A stretch of 64,000 nucleotides of DNA from Prinia subflava (Eukaryota > Chordata > Aves > Passeriformes > Cisticolidae): NCBI RefSeq assembly GCF_021018805.1, contig NC_086259.1, forward strand, positions 17,007,501 through 17,071,500, given 5' to 3'. A program made the position numbers and the translations under genes. Shown in pieces: positions 33,876 to 46,882 of this stretch (positions within the stretch are counted from its first letter, which is position 1; the number at the start of each line of letters is the position of its first letter). The notes beneath the pieces are model-generated. The model did not search any database. It saw only the letters and a program-made list of their open reading frames with translations, and was not told where the DNA came from.

Positions 33876-35698
33876 GGCCGGGAATGGGAACGTCCTTCAG
33901 ATCCCGGCAGCGAAGGGGAAACTGGGGACATCCAGTCCACAGCATTCAGTCAGAGCAGTAATGTAAGTCATTGATTACACACAGAGTGAGGTCACAGCTC
34001 CTCAACAGGAAAAACGCATGGCTTCAGCCTTTGGAGGAGAGGGGCTCGTCCTTCAAGTGACAGCAAACAGAGTGCGCCGAGGGCAGGCGGCGCTTTGTCA
34101 CTTAATGCGCTTTGAATCATGGCTCGTTTTTCATCTCGTTTTGCCGTGGCTTTCATTTCAAAGGCTGGCTGATGTAACTCTGAGGAAGACCTAAAAATAA
34201 GCGAATTCCACTGGTGAGAGGCGGAGATGTTTTTAAGAGTTTGCAGGTGGAGGAAGGCACGTGGCAGACGTGCGTAGTTGATAACCCAAGTGACAACGGG
34301 GAGATGCCACCACCCATTTTCCTTCATCCCCTTTGCAGAGTCCATGCCCCAAGCTCAGACGTGTTCTGGGGCTCTAAGTTGTGTGTGGTTCATTTTTTAA
34401 TGTTGTCACTATCTATAGTGAATGATAAGTTGTGTTGGTGATGTTGTAAATCCCTGCACTTTGAAGAGACTCTTCAGGACAGTTTCTCTGTTTGTCCACA
34501 TGTGCTTCAATCACACTTTTGATTACCATGCTTCCCTCATTTTCTGGGTTTAGCTCTATATTTACATTGCTATTTATGAATTTAACTGCACCAAAATTAT
34601 GTGACCTTTGCATAGATACACCTAAATGTTTGAAAACAATTTGTGGTCTAATATTAAGATGTAATGGAAAAGGCTGGATGTAAACCAGATGTGTCTCCAA
34701 CCTGCCAATGTTTGAAGACACGCAGGAGGAACAGTTACAGAAAGATGATGCAAAATGTGGGTTTTATCTGATGTAGATATGGCTGGTATGACTTGTGGTT
34801 AGGGCAGAGCATCAGAAGTAAGGCAGGCAAAGCTGCATTTGCTTTTCAGGAAGCACCTGCAAAGAAATGATCAGGCTGTGGGCTATGGAAATGTGGAATT
34901 CCTTTGTGTTCTAAGCACAGAGATGCTGAGATGCTGCCATTAACTTCAGAGGGGTAAAGCTGCAGGGAAGGGGAGGGAATAGGGAGATATAATAAAAATC
35001 TGGTTGGAAAAACAAACTGAACTTCCTGTTGAGAGTACAGCTTATGTCTTTATTTCTCGTTTTTTGAGGCAGCACCATGCTGTGCTCGTTCCTGGGCAGG
35101 GCTGGGATGCTACTCTGAATATACCAGAGGAAATTTTAGGGAACACTCTGTGCTGTCAGAGAAATGCACTAAGAGACAGTGATATCTTTTCTTCCCTCAC
35201 ACCAATGGTTCTCTGAAAACCGTTTCATGTTACTGGAGGACAGAAAAAAGGCAAGCAAGTGTAATTTCTCGTGAGGATAAACTGGAGATGATTCTTGGCT
35301 AACTTTCTAAAGAGTGCCTAATTGCCTTTAGGTTTTCTGATTCTATCCTCTTCTTGGAAAATAATCACAATTGGGTTGATAAAACTTATTTTGGAAAGAG
35401 TGCAATCCCCTTTGAGTTCTTCCTGAAAGCTCAGAGATACATGGATGTCTGGAGAGTTCAGGGGGAAAACCTCCCCTGCAAATACAAAGGAGTGCTCATA
35501 ATTTTAATGATTTCTCTGATGTTTTGTCTATTGCAGAAAATTTACAAAGGGAGATTAGAGTTCGTGTAAATACTGAGGCAGAACTTACAGCCTTTGGCTT
35601 CATTTACAGGTCCAAATTTGCCATCAGTACAGGCATTCTTCACTCTGAGGTTCTTTCTTGCATTTGAGAAAATAACAGGAGATTAAGCTGAGGAAATT

Positions 35699-35733
35699 GT
35701 TGTTATTGTTGCTGTTGTTATTATTATTGTCTT
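35699..35733 (+). repeat. Imperfect GTT/ATT trinucleotide tract
   Basis: A run of TTG/TTA triplets, ending in three consecutive ATT units, in the intergenic interval. No coding context. Confidence 0.8.
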
Positions 35734-38700
35734 TTGTTAGTAATGTATTTTGAGGAATGATGGGCTACAGTTTTTTGTTCACTGCCAAAGGATGATCTTC
35801 AGGATCTATTTACAATTGAATTTACAATATTTACCATTATTATAGTTCAAAAAACAAAATCTCCCGCAGCTTAGAGGTAAAAGATATATCTTACTTCTCT
35901 TTAATAGGCATACATTTTATTTGACAGGAATTATTTTCCCTAAGGGACTGTTAAATCAACAGTTTGAAGACAAAGGAGAGGTTGCACAGCTTTATTTTCG
36001 CTTGTACGTAATCCTTTTTTGCTTTAATTCAGTTCATGCCTGTGAGTTCAGAGATCTTAATTCACAAAGGTGCTTGGCTGCATTTCCAGCTTTAGGCAGA
36101 GTAATGGTTTTGTTGTCATTACTGGGACAATTCACGTGCTTCAAGTTGAGCATGAAGAAAGAACAGGCTGAAAGAAGAGGATTATCTCAACCTTCATACA
36201 GGAGCTCTACAGAATTTATAAGAGGAAAATCTGTTTGCCCAAATGAATTTGGTTTATGGAAGTTCAGCAATTTCTGCATGCAGGACTGGCAGCCTGACAA
36301 GTGTTCATGTAGCCATTAAGTCCACCACAATCCAAATATATGAAGGTGTTTATGTTCTCTCAGAAGCTGCAGCAATAAAAGTAAGTAATTTCTTTTTTTT
36401 TCCCTCTCCTATATGTACTTACCCACTAGAATATTGTTTTTGTCTTGCTTAATGACTCATTTGTTGAAACAGATTCCAACCTGTTTTGTGCTGAAATTAT
36501 TTTCCCAGAAAAGCCTCGTGTACCAGAACCTTCCTACAAAACCTGAAATGCAGAGCCCTGACCCAAGCCACAAAAGAACAAGAAGTACAGGGAGCAGGAG
36601 CTCTCAGGAGCCACAGCTGAAAAGCCTGAATCAGCAGGCAAAGTGACAAAATAGTAAATTGAAGAGTTCTGTGGGAAATCATAACCTGAAATGAAAAACA
36701 AATCTGTGGCTAGCAGAGAAAGCTGAAACAGAGATTGGATGTGTAGGAAAAGAGTTTCATGCTTCTAGACAGTGCAGTTGATGTTCCACTTGGGACAGAA
36801 GAGTATCAGCTGCATCCAGTTGGGACAGCAGCTATCGGGTATGGCATGTGGTAATTCTGGCTGGAAGGCAAAAAATACTGACTAGTAAATTATTGGAAAG
36901 TGCAAAGAAAGCCCCTGGGAAAAGTGGCCAAAGAATTGAAAAACAATGCAGGGTGAGGTAACAGAGACGTGCCTGAAAAGCTCGTGGTTGAACTGGAAGC
37001 TTCTACTATGCTGGAAAGGCACAGAGGCTTAAAAAAATGATAAACATCAGGAAAATCACTGAACTCAAAAGGGAGCTGTTAAAAGCAAAGACAGGAGGGA
37101 GCTCATTGCCAAGGCAGAGCCAAGGAAGAGCTTGGTGGTGTATTTCAAAGAAGTTGTGACCAGGCTCAGCTTCACCACATTTCAAAGGAACTGGGGAACC
37201 TGAACCTTTCTTCTGCCCTTTTTTTTGGTGTTAAGAACAGCAAGCAAAAGCACAGGCTGCATCCATCATGCTGAAAAACACAGAGCCAGCACAGTATGAC
37301 AGGACAAAAGCTTCAAGAAATGGGGAGGAAGTGAGTGAATGTCTGTGAAGAAGTGATTTAAACTCCAGAATGGGAGTGTGGAGTCAACAATTTGATGTCT
37401 GTGATAAAGGTGCCTCACACTGGAGGGGTGTCCTTGCTGTGTCCTGGGGACACTGTTCTGCAGGGGTACTACAGCAGGTGGGAGGTGCTGTGACTGTAGG
37501 ATTTGAAGGAAGACAAGCTGAATTTTTAGAGACTGACTGTTCATGTTGCTGATTACCTTGGGGTGATTGTTCTCCAGGAAAGCCATCTTCTTTTGCCATT
37601 GAATAACTGACTTTCCAGAGTCACCACATATCGTGGAGAGATTCGGATGGTAGGGCACATGTGAGACCTGCAAAGTCCCCAGGAGAAACATCAGGAGCAG
37701 GCACAGAACCCAAAGTGCTCAGAGAGGGCCAGCAATGCCCAGCTGCCAGGAGGATGCTCAGGATCATTCCTGTGCTGCTGTTTGCCCCTGGCATGGGCTG
37801 ACTCAGGAATTGGGGTCCAGACTTTAGCACAGGCTCTGCAGCTTGCCATGGTACAAAGGGACAGGGCACTGAGTTACTGTGAGGGGGCTCTGAAAGGCCA
37901 GCCCTGTTCTCTTGGAAGGAAGAACTGTCCTGGCAAGGGTAGGGTGAGCTTAGCCTCAAATCAATGAACTTAAATCTGTTCTCTTAACACAGATGTCGTG
38001 GTGATGCAAAATCCTGCCAATGTGGAGGAGCCTTCCCTTTTCCAGGAAACTATAGGAAGGTGAGATAAGGGTGTGAGTATTCATAGCAGGAGTAAGCATG
38101 GCATAGAGAAATAGGAAATAATGCAAACTCAATTGCAATCCTGTAAAAAATCCTCTATAAGCTGTTTAGAGCTGGAGACATCTCAAAAGAGTAAAGAGAA
38201 AAGTGGATGTTTTTTCAAGATGAGTAGCTGGCACAGGATGATAAAACTTATCTTGTGGCAAAATTGTGCTGAAAATCCTCAAGCAGCAATCTGTCATTGC
38301 TGGTGTCACAGAAAGTGCAGAGGCTTTGTGGAGTGGGTGCTCCATGCTAGCATTTTTCAGCCAGTTTTAGATCACAACCTCCTTTCTGCTGTGTATGATC
38401 TATGCATTTACATGGAATTGTTTTTCACCCACCAGGGCGAACACATGGTGAACCTCTCATTAAAAGAAGCCTTCAGTGGCTGTACTTGATATTAAAATGA
38501 TAAAGTGAGCATTGACAAAGACCAGTGATGGGAGAGCAAAATTCCCCAGGGAAATAGTTAAGAAGATGCCTTAAGGGACAGCAAGGTATAGCTGACCTCA
38601 AGGGTAGCGTGCTAATAAAGGCAGAAGCAGCACATGGCAAAGAGAAATGCAAATATTTTTCCTTTTGTGCACTGGTGGGAGGATGGGTGGGTGAGTGTTC

Positions 38701-39871
38701 ACAAGAGTAGTGAATGATGAGCAGACCTTGAGGGTGATGTTCCTTTAAGAAAGTGACTTCATCTTTGGTATAAACTACCTGCAGAGGTATGTAAACATTT
38801 TCACTGGCTGGAAAAGTGTATATTCAACAGATCTGTAATCCCTTAAAACCCCAAAGGCATAATGGAATGGGAATGTGCTCTGTTTCGTGTCTGGTTTGCA
38901 CCAAGTGCTTCAGTTTTTCATGTCTAAAGTCAGATCAGCACCACGTTGTCTTGGAAAACCAGCTACATCACGTTAGCTGGGTCTGTGGTAATGTAGGCTT
39001 GTCTCTCAAATCAGTCACCAGGGATTTTTAAACAGGGTTAAATATGCATGGCTAATTTGTATCCCAATCCCTTTAGCTGGCTGGCTTTAAATTTTTGTTT
39101 TAATTGCCAAAACAACTTTCAGAACACAGCACAGTAGGTATGAAATATCTTTAATATATTACATTGATTACTTCCCCTCCAACTTGCTGTGGCTATCAAG
39201 CCAGTGATTCAAAACCAAGGTGAATGTCATCACTGGAGGTGAGCTGAAGACCGGATCTCAGGTGTGCTACCTGTGTTCACCTGACAAAGTGCCCCTCATG
39301 GCAAACCAGCAATCAGCTGCCCCCAGCACCCCCTGAATGTCAATTTGCTGAATGTGGAGTAGGTAAATAGGCAAAGGTGGGCACTAAAGCAGAGAAGGTA
39401 ATTTGGGGCTTTCTGCTGAAAGAGGAGGGTTATCCATATGTGATAAAGCCCAAGACAATTTGTGCTCCAGAGATTAAATTACCCTGGCCTGACTCATTTT
39501 TGTCACTGCCCATCAAAAACCAGTTCCACTGAAACTACACCCGAAATTTTTTAAGCAGGAAAGCCCAACTGTTTCTCATGAAAGAAACTGTTCCATTTCT
39601 CACTGTCTAGGAAAGTGTACTTTAAGGATATTTTTAAAAAAAATAAAACAGTAGTTAATCTTTTCCTGGAGCCAGTGCTTGCTGCATCATGTCCATTCCC
39701 AGCACTGTCAATCACCATCCAGCCAGCACATTGTTCAGAAGGTGGAGCTGTCAGGCAGAAGGAGTGAAAGGTAAGGAAAGGAGGACTCTGCTCCTTGCTG
39801 ATGCCAAGGGTGAGTGCGATTATGTCAAACCCTCCAGCAGAGTCCCCTTTCTCTGCCCCACCCCCTGCTCC

Positions 39872-39878
39872 TATATAA
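39872..39878 (+). promoter_or_regulatory. HSD17B2: TATA box of HSD17B2
   Basis: TATATAA lies 62 bases before the start codon, which places the cap site near 39900 with a 5' UTR of about 40 bases. A CCCCACCCCC box (39857-39866) just upstream is a likely KLF/Sp1 site. The adjoining promoter turns GC-rich only from here on. Confidence 0.75.
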
Positions 39879-39939
39879 CCACGGTGCCTTTGGCGCTACC
39901 TGCCCGCGCCCGGGCTGGAGCGCGGCTGCTCCGCCGCCG

Positions 39940-40204
39940 ATGGATGCAGCGGCGGGCAGCGCCCTGGGCTGGCTCTGCGCGGGGGTCTCCACATTTTTGG
40001 GGCTGCAGGCGCTGTGCAGGGCCCGCAGCAGCCGGCGGGGCAGGGCCAGGGCGCTGCTGTGGAGCCTGCTGCCCGCGGGGCTGTGTGCGGGAGCGCTGGG
40101 CGCCGCCGGGGCGCTGGCGCTGTTGGCGGCCGTGTGCCTGCTCCGCGCCCTGTGCGGGGACAGCGACCTGCTGCCCGTGCGGGACAGAGCCGTGCTCATC
40201 ACAG
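39940..40204 (+). CDS. HSD17B2: HSD17B2 exon 1: membrane anchor
   Basis: ATG at 39940 in a GC-rich context (ccgccgATGG). It encodes an Ala/Leu-rich N terminus, [15 protein letters not shown] and onward, to [10 protein letters not shown] at the donor gtaagg (40205). The first 70 residues are poorly conserved in sequence but match the human protein in length and hydrophobic layout. Confidence 0.93.
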
Positions 40205-43200
40205 GTAAGGGCTGCCAGAGCCGCCGGCAAATGAATTTCTGAATTAATGAAAAGAGCCTGCCCCTTCTCACAAGCGGGCTGGAAAACTTCTTGACACGCT
40301 TGTGAGAGTTCCTTTTATCCTTTCTTCTTATTCGCTTCGGCAGGGATATATTTTTCCTCCCCCCCCAACCAGGTAAATAAGTGCTCTGAAATTAAATAGA
40401 AAAGCATCTTAATAGATGCTATTATTTTTTTTTTTTTTTTAGTGTCTCATTTAATCTTTGCAAGTGGCTTTTTAGACGTACTTGTGAAATTAACTGGTGC
40501 AAGAAGCAGAAGAATACTTATGATGGGCTAATTTTTTTCTGGAGAGAGGATAATTCCCGTGAGCCCTCAGAACACTAAATTAATGCGTTACTTCTGTTTA
40601 CTCGAGTTAATTGTGCAGGTTATGGGTGTACAGCTGTCTTTGGGTGTGTGTGTGTACACAGTGCACGCTGTGTCTGTCGTGAACATATTTCAAGACACTG
40701 GTTTGGTGCCATCTCCTTGAAACCCTCTGTGAAATCATTTAGGAGGGAGTAATTCCCTTCACTGGCAGGGAAAGTTCAGAGCTAATTAATTCAGTCTCTA
40801 TTACCACTCTGATCTACTCAAAACCCACTTTTCTTTTGCAGGGACGGCATTTTTGTAGTTTTATGGCTTTTCTCCTGTTTCCTCTAAAACTTTAGGTGTT
40901 GTTTATTTATCTGTTGCTTATTTGTGTTAATCACATCTTTAAACTGGAGTGCCTGCCTACTGCTTCTTGCACTCTTAATTTGCTGGGTTTTGTTTTATTG
41001 TCTGTGGTTATTCCCCTGCTGGAATGCTGAATTAAGTTCCTTTGGTTTATATAGCAATTTCTAGCAGAATTTCTTTTTGTTTTATAGGGACACCTGGAAA
41101 TAATTTAGATTTGCCTAGCTAGCTTTAATACAGGGATTAAGTATAAAATTTAGAGGGGAAAAGAATAGCAGCAAGTTCTCTCCTTGCAGTTTATCTGCCA
41201 GCTGGGTTTTACCTGTAGGTGTGTCAGATGAGGATGGGCATTGGTGTGGGGAACAGGGAGCCATCCTTCCCCACCCCTGCACACCCAGGGGATGTGCTTG
41301 CACTTGGGCATCTCCTTGCTCTTTGTAAGACTGCAAATCTTCAGGGAAAAACATCTCTGGGAGCTTATCTGCTCTGGGGTCTGAATTAGAACTATATAAG
41401 GGAGTTAGGAACAAGTCCAGTAAGGGACTTGTGTGCTTTCATCTGTCCTGAAGAAATGCAAATTTGCACATCTCTGACAGCTGATTAATATGAGAAGGCT
41501 CTTCTTGGTCTTTATGGGAATCCTATGCAATCCATCAAAGCCTCCATCAACTCAAACAGAAGTTTTACTCCAGATGTATTTTGGTTAAATTGATCCGTTT
41601 GTGGTATTCTTCCCCATACCAGCTCCAGGATGTGTGTCCCTGTGCATCTGCAGGTGAAAGGTGCCTCTGAGTAGATTTTGGTGTAATTTTCTCCAGTTTA
41701 TACAATATCTCAGGCAGGCACTTCATGGAAAGTGGTGATTTTAATGATATTTTCTTTTTCCCTCTGCCTTTCAGCCCCTTCAGGGCTCAGGAATGTGGCT
41801 GTGTCCTGAGCAGGTATTCCTCATGAGCCAGAGGCTGGAGCAAGCTCTGCTGCTGTCCCTGGATTCTGTCACACGTTGTTCTGGTCCTCTTTGGATGTCC
41901 CTTCTACCAGTGCTGCTCTGCATTATTTATTTAAGCCAGCAGTTCACTGGAGTACCAGGATAAGGGAAAAACTGTGCCCAGTGGTCAAAATGCTTTTTCA
42001 CATGGATAACTGTGAGCAGGCTCAAAGCCATTGCTGAAACTCTGCTGTGGATCCTCTTGCTGGGATCAAGAGCTCCAACATCCTTAAACAGAAGCTCCTG
42101 GCTTGCAAACACTTGTGCTAAATGCAATAGCCACCTTCCCTGAAAATTAAATTAAATTACTACCAAGATCCAAAGGAACAGGAGTTGTAAAACTCTGTCC
42201 CTGGGTGTTTTGTGTGCAGTGGGATGAATTTTTCCAGTTAATTTGCTCTTTCCATTCTTGGGGGAGTGATTTGGTGCATGTTCAGCATGAGTTAACTGTA
42301 AATTCTCAATAATGGGTCAGTCACAGTCAGTAGTGACTGCTTTCTTTAAGTCTTCTCATAACCCACAAATTATTTTTGGCATAGAAGCAAGAGTGTGGTT
42401 GGGAGGGAATTATTTTTATTTTTTTTCCCCATGGAGACTCTTTGAATTCTAGGAGCTGGAAGAGTAAAACTTCTCTGGACTTCAATAACAGGTCTGAAAC
42501 TCAATTCATATTTGTTTTGGAATAAAACAGCCAGGGACAAACCCAGCATCAGGCAATGATAAAAACAACTTTTATTGCTTTCTTGGAATTGCTATGCCCA
42601 TCCCAAATTCAAATTGCTTTGCATTCTGCCTGTTTTCAAATTAAAGCTGCATCATAAAACTTACAGGTGTAGTATGTAGCTGTGGCTCTGTACTTGCTGG
42701 GAATGATGAAAGAGGAAGGATTTGATCTAAAATTAGGGTTTTTCACTAAAAGAAAAAGAAGGAAAAGTGAGCCCACCCCCAAACTTAGAAATCTCTCGTG
42801 TCTGGGATCTTTGCAGGCTTCTTCATGTCTCTGTAGGGAATTCAAAGAATGCAGGTTTGTTCTGTCAGGTCAGGACTGGAGAAGCTTAATGTGATATCTG
42901 TAGTGCTCTGATGCATCTTCAGCAAATTGCAGACTTCAAAAATGCCAAAAAGCTGATTTTTATCTTCCTAGGAATTAAATAGAGCATGAGTAATTCTTTT
43001 CTACTTTTTCAAGATGCACTGATTGTTTCAGACATTTAGTAAGTGTTTTTTCTTCAAGCCACCTGGAATTAATATTTTTCACCTTTCAAGACTAAGAACC
43101 CAGTTAAAAGACAGAATCCACAAAAGAGGATCTTACACAATTATGATGAGTCTCTTTGGCAGTCAAATTCTATTGACTACATAATTTAAATGTAGGAGCA

Positions 43201-46200
43201 GACCTGAGAATAACTCTGATATCTTTCTTGGTGTGCCAAAGTCACAGACTAAGCCTCAGAAGTTTATTGTAGGGTTAAGCAGGGAGTATTGCAGCTCTTT
43301 CACAAACAAGAAAATAGTAAAATATTTGGCAGGAGCTCCAGTCCTTTGTCTCACATTCAGATTTCCAGAGTTTGGAAAGTGAGCATTGATTCAGGGAATT
43401 GTTACTGCAGGAGATCCTGGATCCCAGTGCACAGCAGCACCCAGGGCCTTCCTCTGCTGTTATTACAGTGGAGGATCTGGTGCAGTATTGTGGAACAGGC
43501 TGATTACAGTGTAAAAACTGTATTAATTTATTAAACTCCTAGTTTTCATTCTAATCCAGTCCTCTGCAAAGCTCCTGATGCACAGCCCTTATAAACTCCT
43601 TACCTGCCACTTCCCTGGGAGGCTTGGTGGGGACATGGGTGACGTGTTCCTTTCCATATGGAGCAAGTTTCACTGTAGGTGGGAAGAAAAGAAACCAGAA
43701 TTTTAAAAATGGAGCGAAAACACTTAAAATCAACTTAAAATACTTGGGAATGTCGGTTGATGGCAAGCTAGATGTGACCAGACATCCAGGTGTGTCCTGG
43801 CCTCCTTCCCAAACTGTGTGGGCAGCAGGGGAGGGGGGAATTCTGACATGGACCTGCTGAAGTGAGTCCAGAGAAGGCTACAAAAATGATCAGAGGACTT
43901 GGAACACCCCTCCTGTGAATACAGCTGTAGAGAGCTGGGATGGCCCTGGGGAGGGGCCTTAGAGCCCCTTCCAGTGCCTAAAGAGGGTCCAAGAGAGCTG
44001 GAGAAGGACTTTTGACATGGGCATGTAGTGACAGGACAGGGGGGAATGGCTTCAGACTGAAAGACAGCAGGTTTGGATCAGATATTAGGAAGAAATTCTC
44101 CCCTGTGAGGGTGGGCAGACCCTGGCACAGGTACCCAGAGCAGCTGTGGCTGCCCCTGGATCCCTGGCAGTGTCCAAGGCCAGGCTGGACAGGGCTTGGA
44201 GCAGCCTGGGACAGTGAAAGATGTCCCTGCCCATGGCAGGGACTTGGAATGGGGTGATCTTCCAGGTCCTTTCCAACCCAAACCATTCTGTCTTTTATTC
44301 TGTAGCAGCAGCAAAACACTCTGTCACAGGGACAGACTCAGGAATCAAATTATTTGTTAAATATCCTTCATTGGTGCCTGATGGGAAGGACTACACAGCT
44401 GAGATCCCAAAGACCACTGTTTGCTCCAACAGTGCTTTCTGCAGCTGCTAGCTCATTGCTTTATATAGACAAAGTTTGGGAATAAGTTTGGAGGAGGATC
44501 AAGAGGATAAGAGAAATTCTGATGCAAATTTGCAGGAATTCAGTAGCTGACTTAGCACAAAAATGTCATTTGGAAGCTTTCTCAGGTTCTGAAAGCATTG
44601 GAATGCTTCGCAGGTAAAGCAACAGTTGCTTAGTTTTGGCTTGGTTACAGTCTGTAATAAAGAGTGCTTATCTGAGGGATCTGTGTGGTAGATGTGTGAA
44701 TGAAATACTACTTCTTGGAATGAAGAAACAGAATCCAAGAATTTGAATTTGAAATCCCTATAATTGCTTTGCCCTTTGGAGATTGCAAATTAAAACAGTA
44801 GTGTGAGGTTTTTTTGCCCTTTTTTTTTTTTTTCTCTTAGATACTTTTGTTATCAGGTTCTGGTCTGAATATTTGTACAAAACCAAAGTAGGGCTTTATT
44901 TCTTCTCTATGTATAAAGTCAGAGCATCCCTCAGTAGCAGAGGGTGAGCTCTGAGTCATGGCCTGTCAATCTTTGAGGAGCATTTAAAGGTCCAGCTCCT
45001 CAAACTTCAGACCTGAACCTTTCTTTCTACTGACATATGTATTTCAGGTACTTTCTCATCGTATTTTTGTTTATATTTGCGTGGCTTTCCAATGTGTGTA
45101 TTTTATTATTTTTTTAAATGGTGGTGTAAGACAGACCTACTTTCCATGGTTTTTTTTGATGCTTTCAGGGACTGACACTGGGATTGGACATGCACTGGCT
45201 AAATACCTGGACAGCCTGGGTTTTGTGGTGTTTGCTGGGGTTCTGAACAAGGATGGCCCTGGAGCTGAGGAGCTGCGGCGCTCCTGTTCGCAGAGACTCT
45301 CTGTTCTGCAGCTGGATGTCACCAGTACTACTCAGGTCAAGGAGGCCTATCTGACAGTCTCAGAGAAGGTGCAAAATGCAGGTACAGCTTTTTTTTCTCC
45401 CCCCTTTACAATGGAAGTCCTGATGTAGCAGCTCAGCTGGTGCATCTCTGTAGGCCTCTCTGGCGGTCGGTCGCCTAAGGGCAGAAATGCCTGGTCATGG
45501 TGACCAGGCCAAAATAACCCTTCTCCCACGCTTGGACCCTCTGTTATCTCCCTGTAAGACAATAGGTCACTTTCTACCCTGACTCACACCATTGGACCCC
45601 TTCTCAAAACCTCGGTACCCTATAAAACCCCACTTTTGCCCAGCTCAGTAGAAGAGCTGTCCCTGGAACCCTTCACGGAGGATGCTAATAAAGATTCATC
45701 TGTGGAACTCCATACGGCGCTTCTCCTCTCTCTCCCTGTGTCTGCCAAGGCACCTTAGCAAGCTTATGAGCTGAGAATCACTGCAAAAGAGCTGATCACT
45801 GCTAAGAGCTGAATATCACTATAACTAAGCTTGCCAAGTGTTGCCTGTGCCTGGGAGCTTTGCTGGAGTTGCTTGGGCAGGGGGGTACGTAGGTGCACCC
45901 CTAGCCAGGAACAACCAAGGCAGCCGAGACACAGACTGAAGCTACCGGGAGAAAAACAAAACATCTCCTCGCTGTTGGCTGCACCACGGCTTGGGTGTGT
46001 AGGACAGGGTCAAGTCTTGGGCAGTCAGGGTATCTCCATCCATGTGCTGTTTTCTGGGGTATGGGAAGATGGCAGTGGCTGGTTGAGGGGTGGGGAATGT
46101 GCAGCTGCAGCTGCAGATCATCTCTGGTTTGGTCTGGAGTCACCACCCGCCTCACTGGTGTAATCCTTCAGGAGCTGTTCTCCTGGTGTGCTGCAGCCTT

Positions 46201-46834
46201 GTGCTTTCTCCTCTTCCCAGGGCTCTGGGGTGTCGTGAACAACGCAGGCATCCTGGGCTTCCCTGCTGATGGGGAGCTGCTCCCCATGAGCACCTACAGG
46301 CACTGCATGGAGGTGAATTTCTTCGGGGCCGTGGAGGTGTCCAAGACCTTCCTGCCCTTGCTGCGGAGGTCGCAGGGGAGGCTGGTGAACATGTCCAGCA
46401 TGGCAGGTGAGCTGGGATAAAGCACCAGGTAAAACCTTGGAGCAAATGCCTAGGAGGGTGCCAGTTAGTCTGGGTTGTCAGTACACCCAGGGAATAAATG
46501 TTAAGGTAATAAATCCAGGTTTTTCTTTAGTTTGGGACAGAAAACAGCTTTTAAAGAAGAGTTTAATGTGGCTAAAAATATGCTGAGAGAAAAAAACCAG
46601 TCAAATTCAGATCTGGTGGTCCAGATGCCATCAGTGATAACCTTGTGAGCTTCCATAAAGATGGGTGGTACATCACAGGTATTTCTATAACATGTCCAGG
46701 CAGAAGCCTGTGACCACCTCAGTTTTTTACATCTGCTGATAACTTGAGAGCTGTGTGTCTGGATTTCTTTTAAAATAGTTTGGATATCTTAGAAATACTT
46801 AAGCCTAACTTATTAGCAAAGTGGTATTTTTCCA

Positions 46835-46882
<48 letters not shown>

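Larger units (their letters stand above)
21698..39700. other. Large intergenic interval, SDR42E1 to HSD17B2
   Basis: No exon of a recognisable gene in about 18 kb. It holds CR1 fragments near 22.7, 30.0 and 33.8 kb, T-rich tracts at 22210-22224 and 23989-24020, and a trinucleotide tract at 35699-35733. The rest is unique-looking AT-rich sequence that could include enhancers, which cannot be judged from one genome. Confidence 0.6.

Noticed and set aside
39814..39939. N-terminal extension of HSD17B2 from an in-frame ATG at 39814
   Set aside because: The TATA box lies between that ATG and the chosen start, and the extension would exceed the family length.
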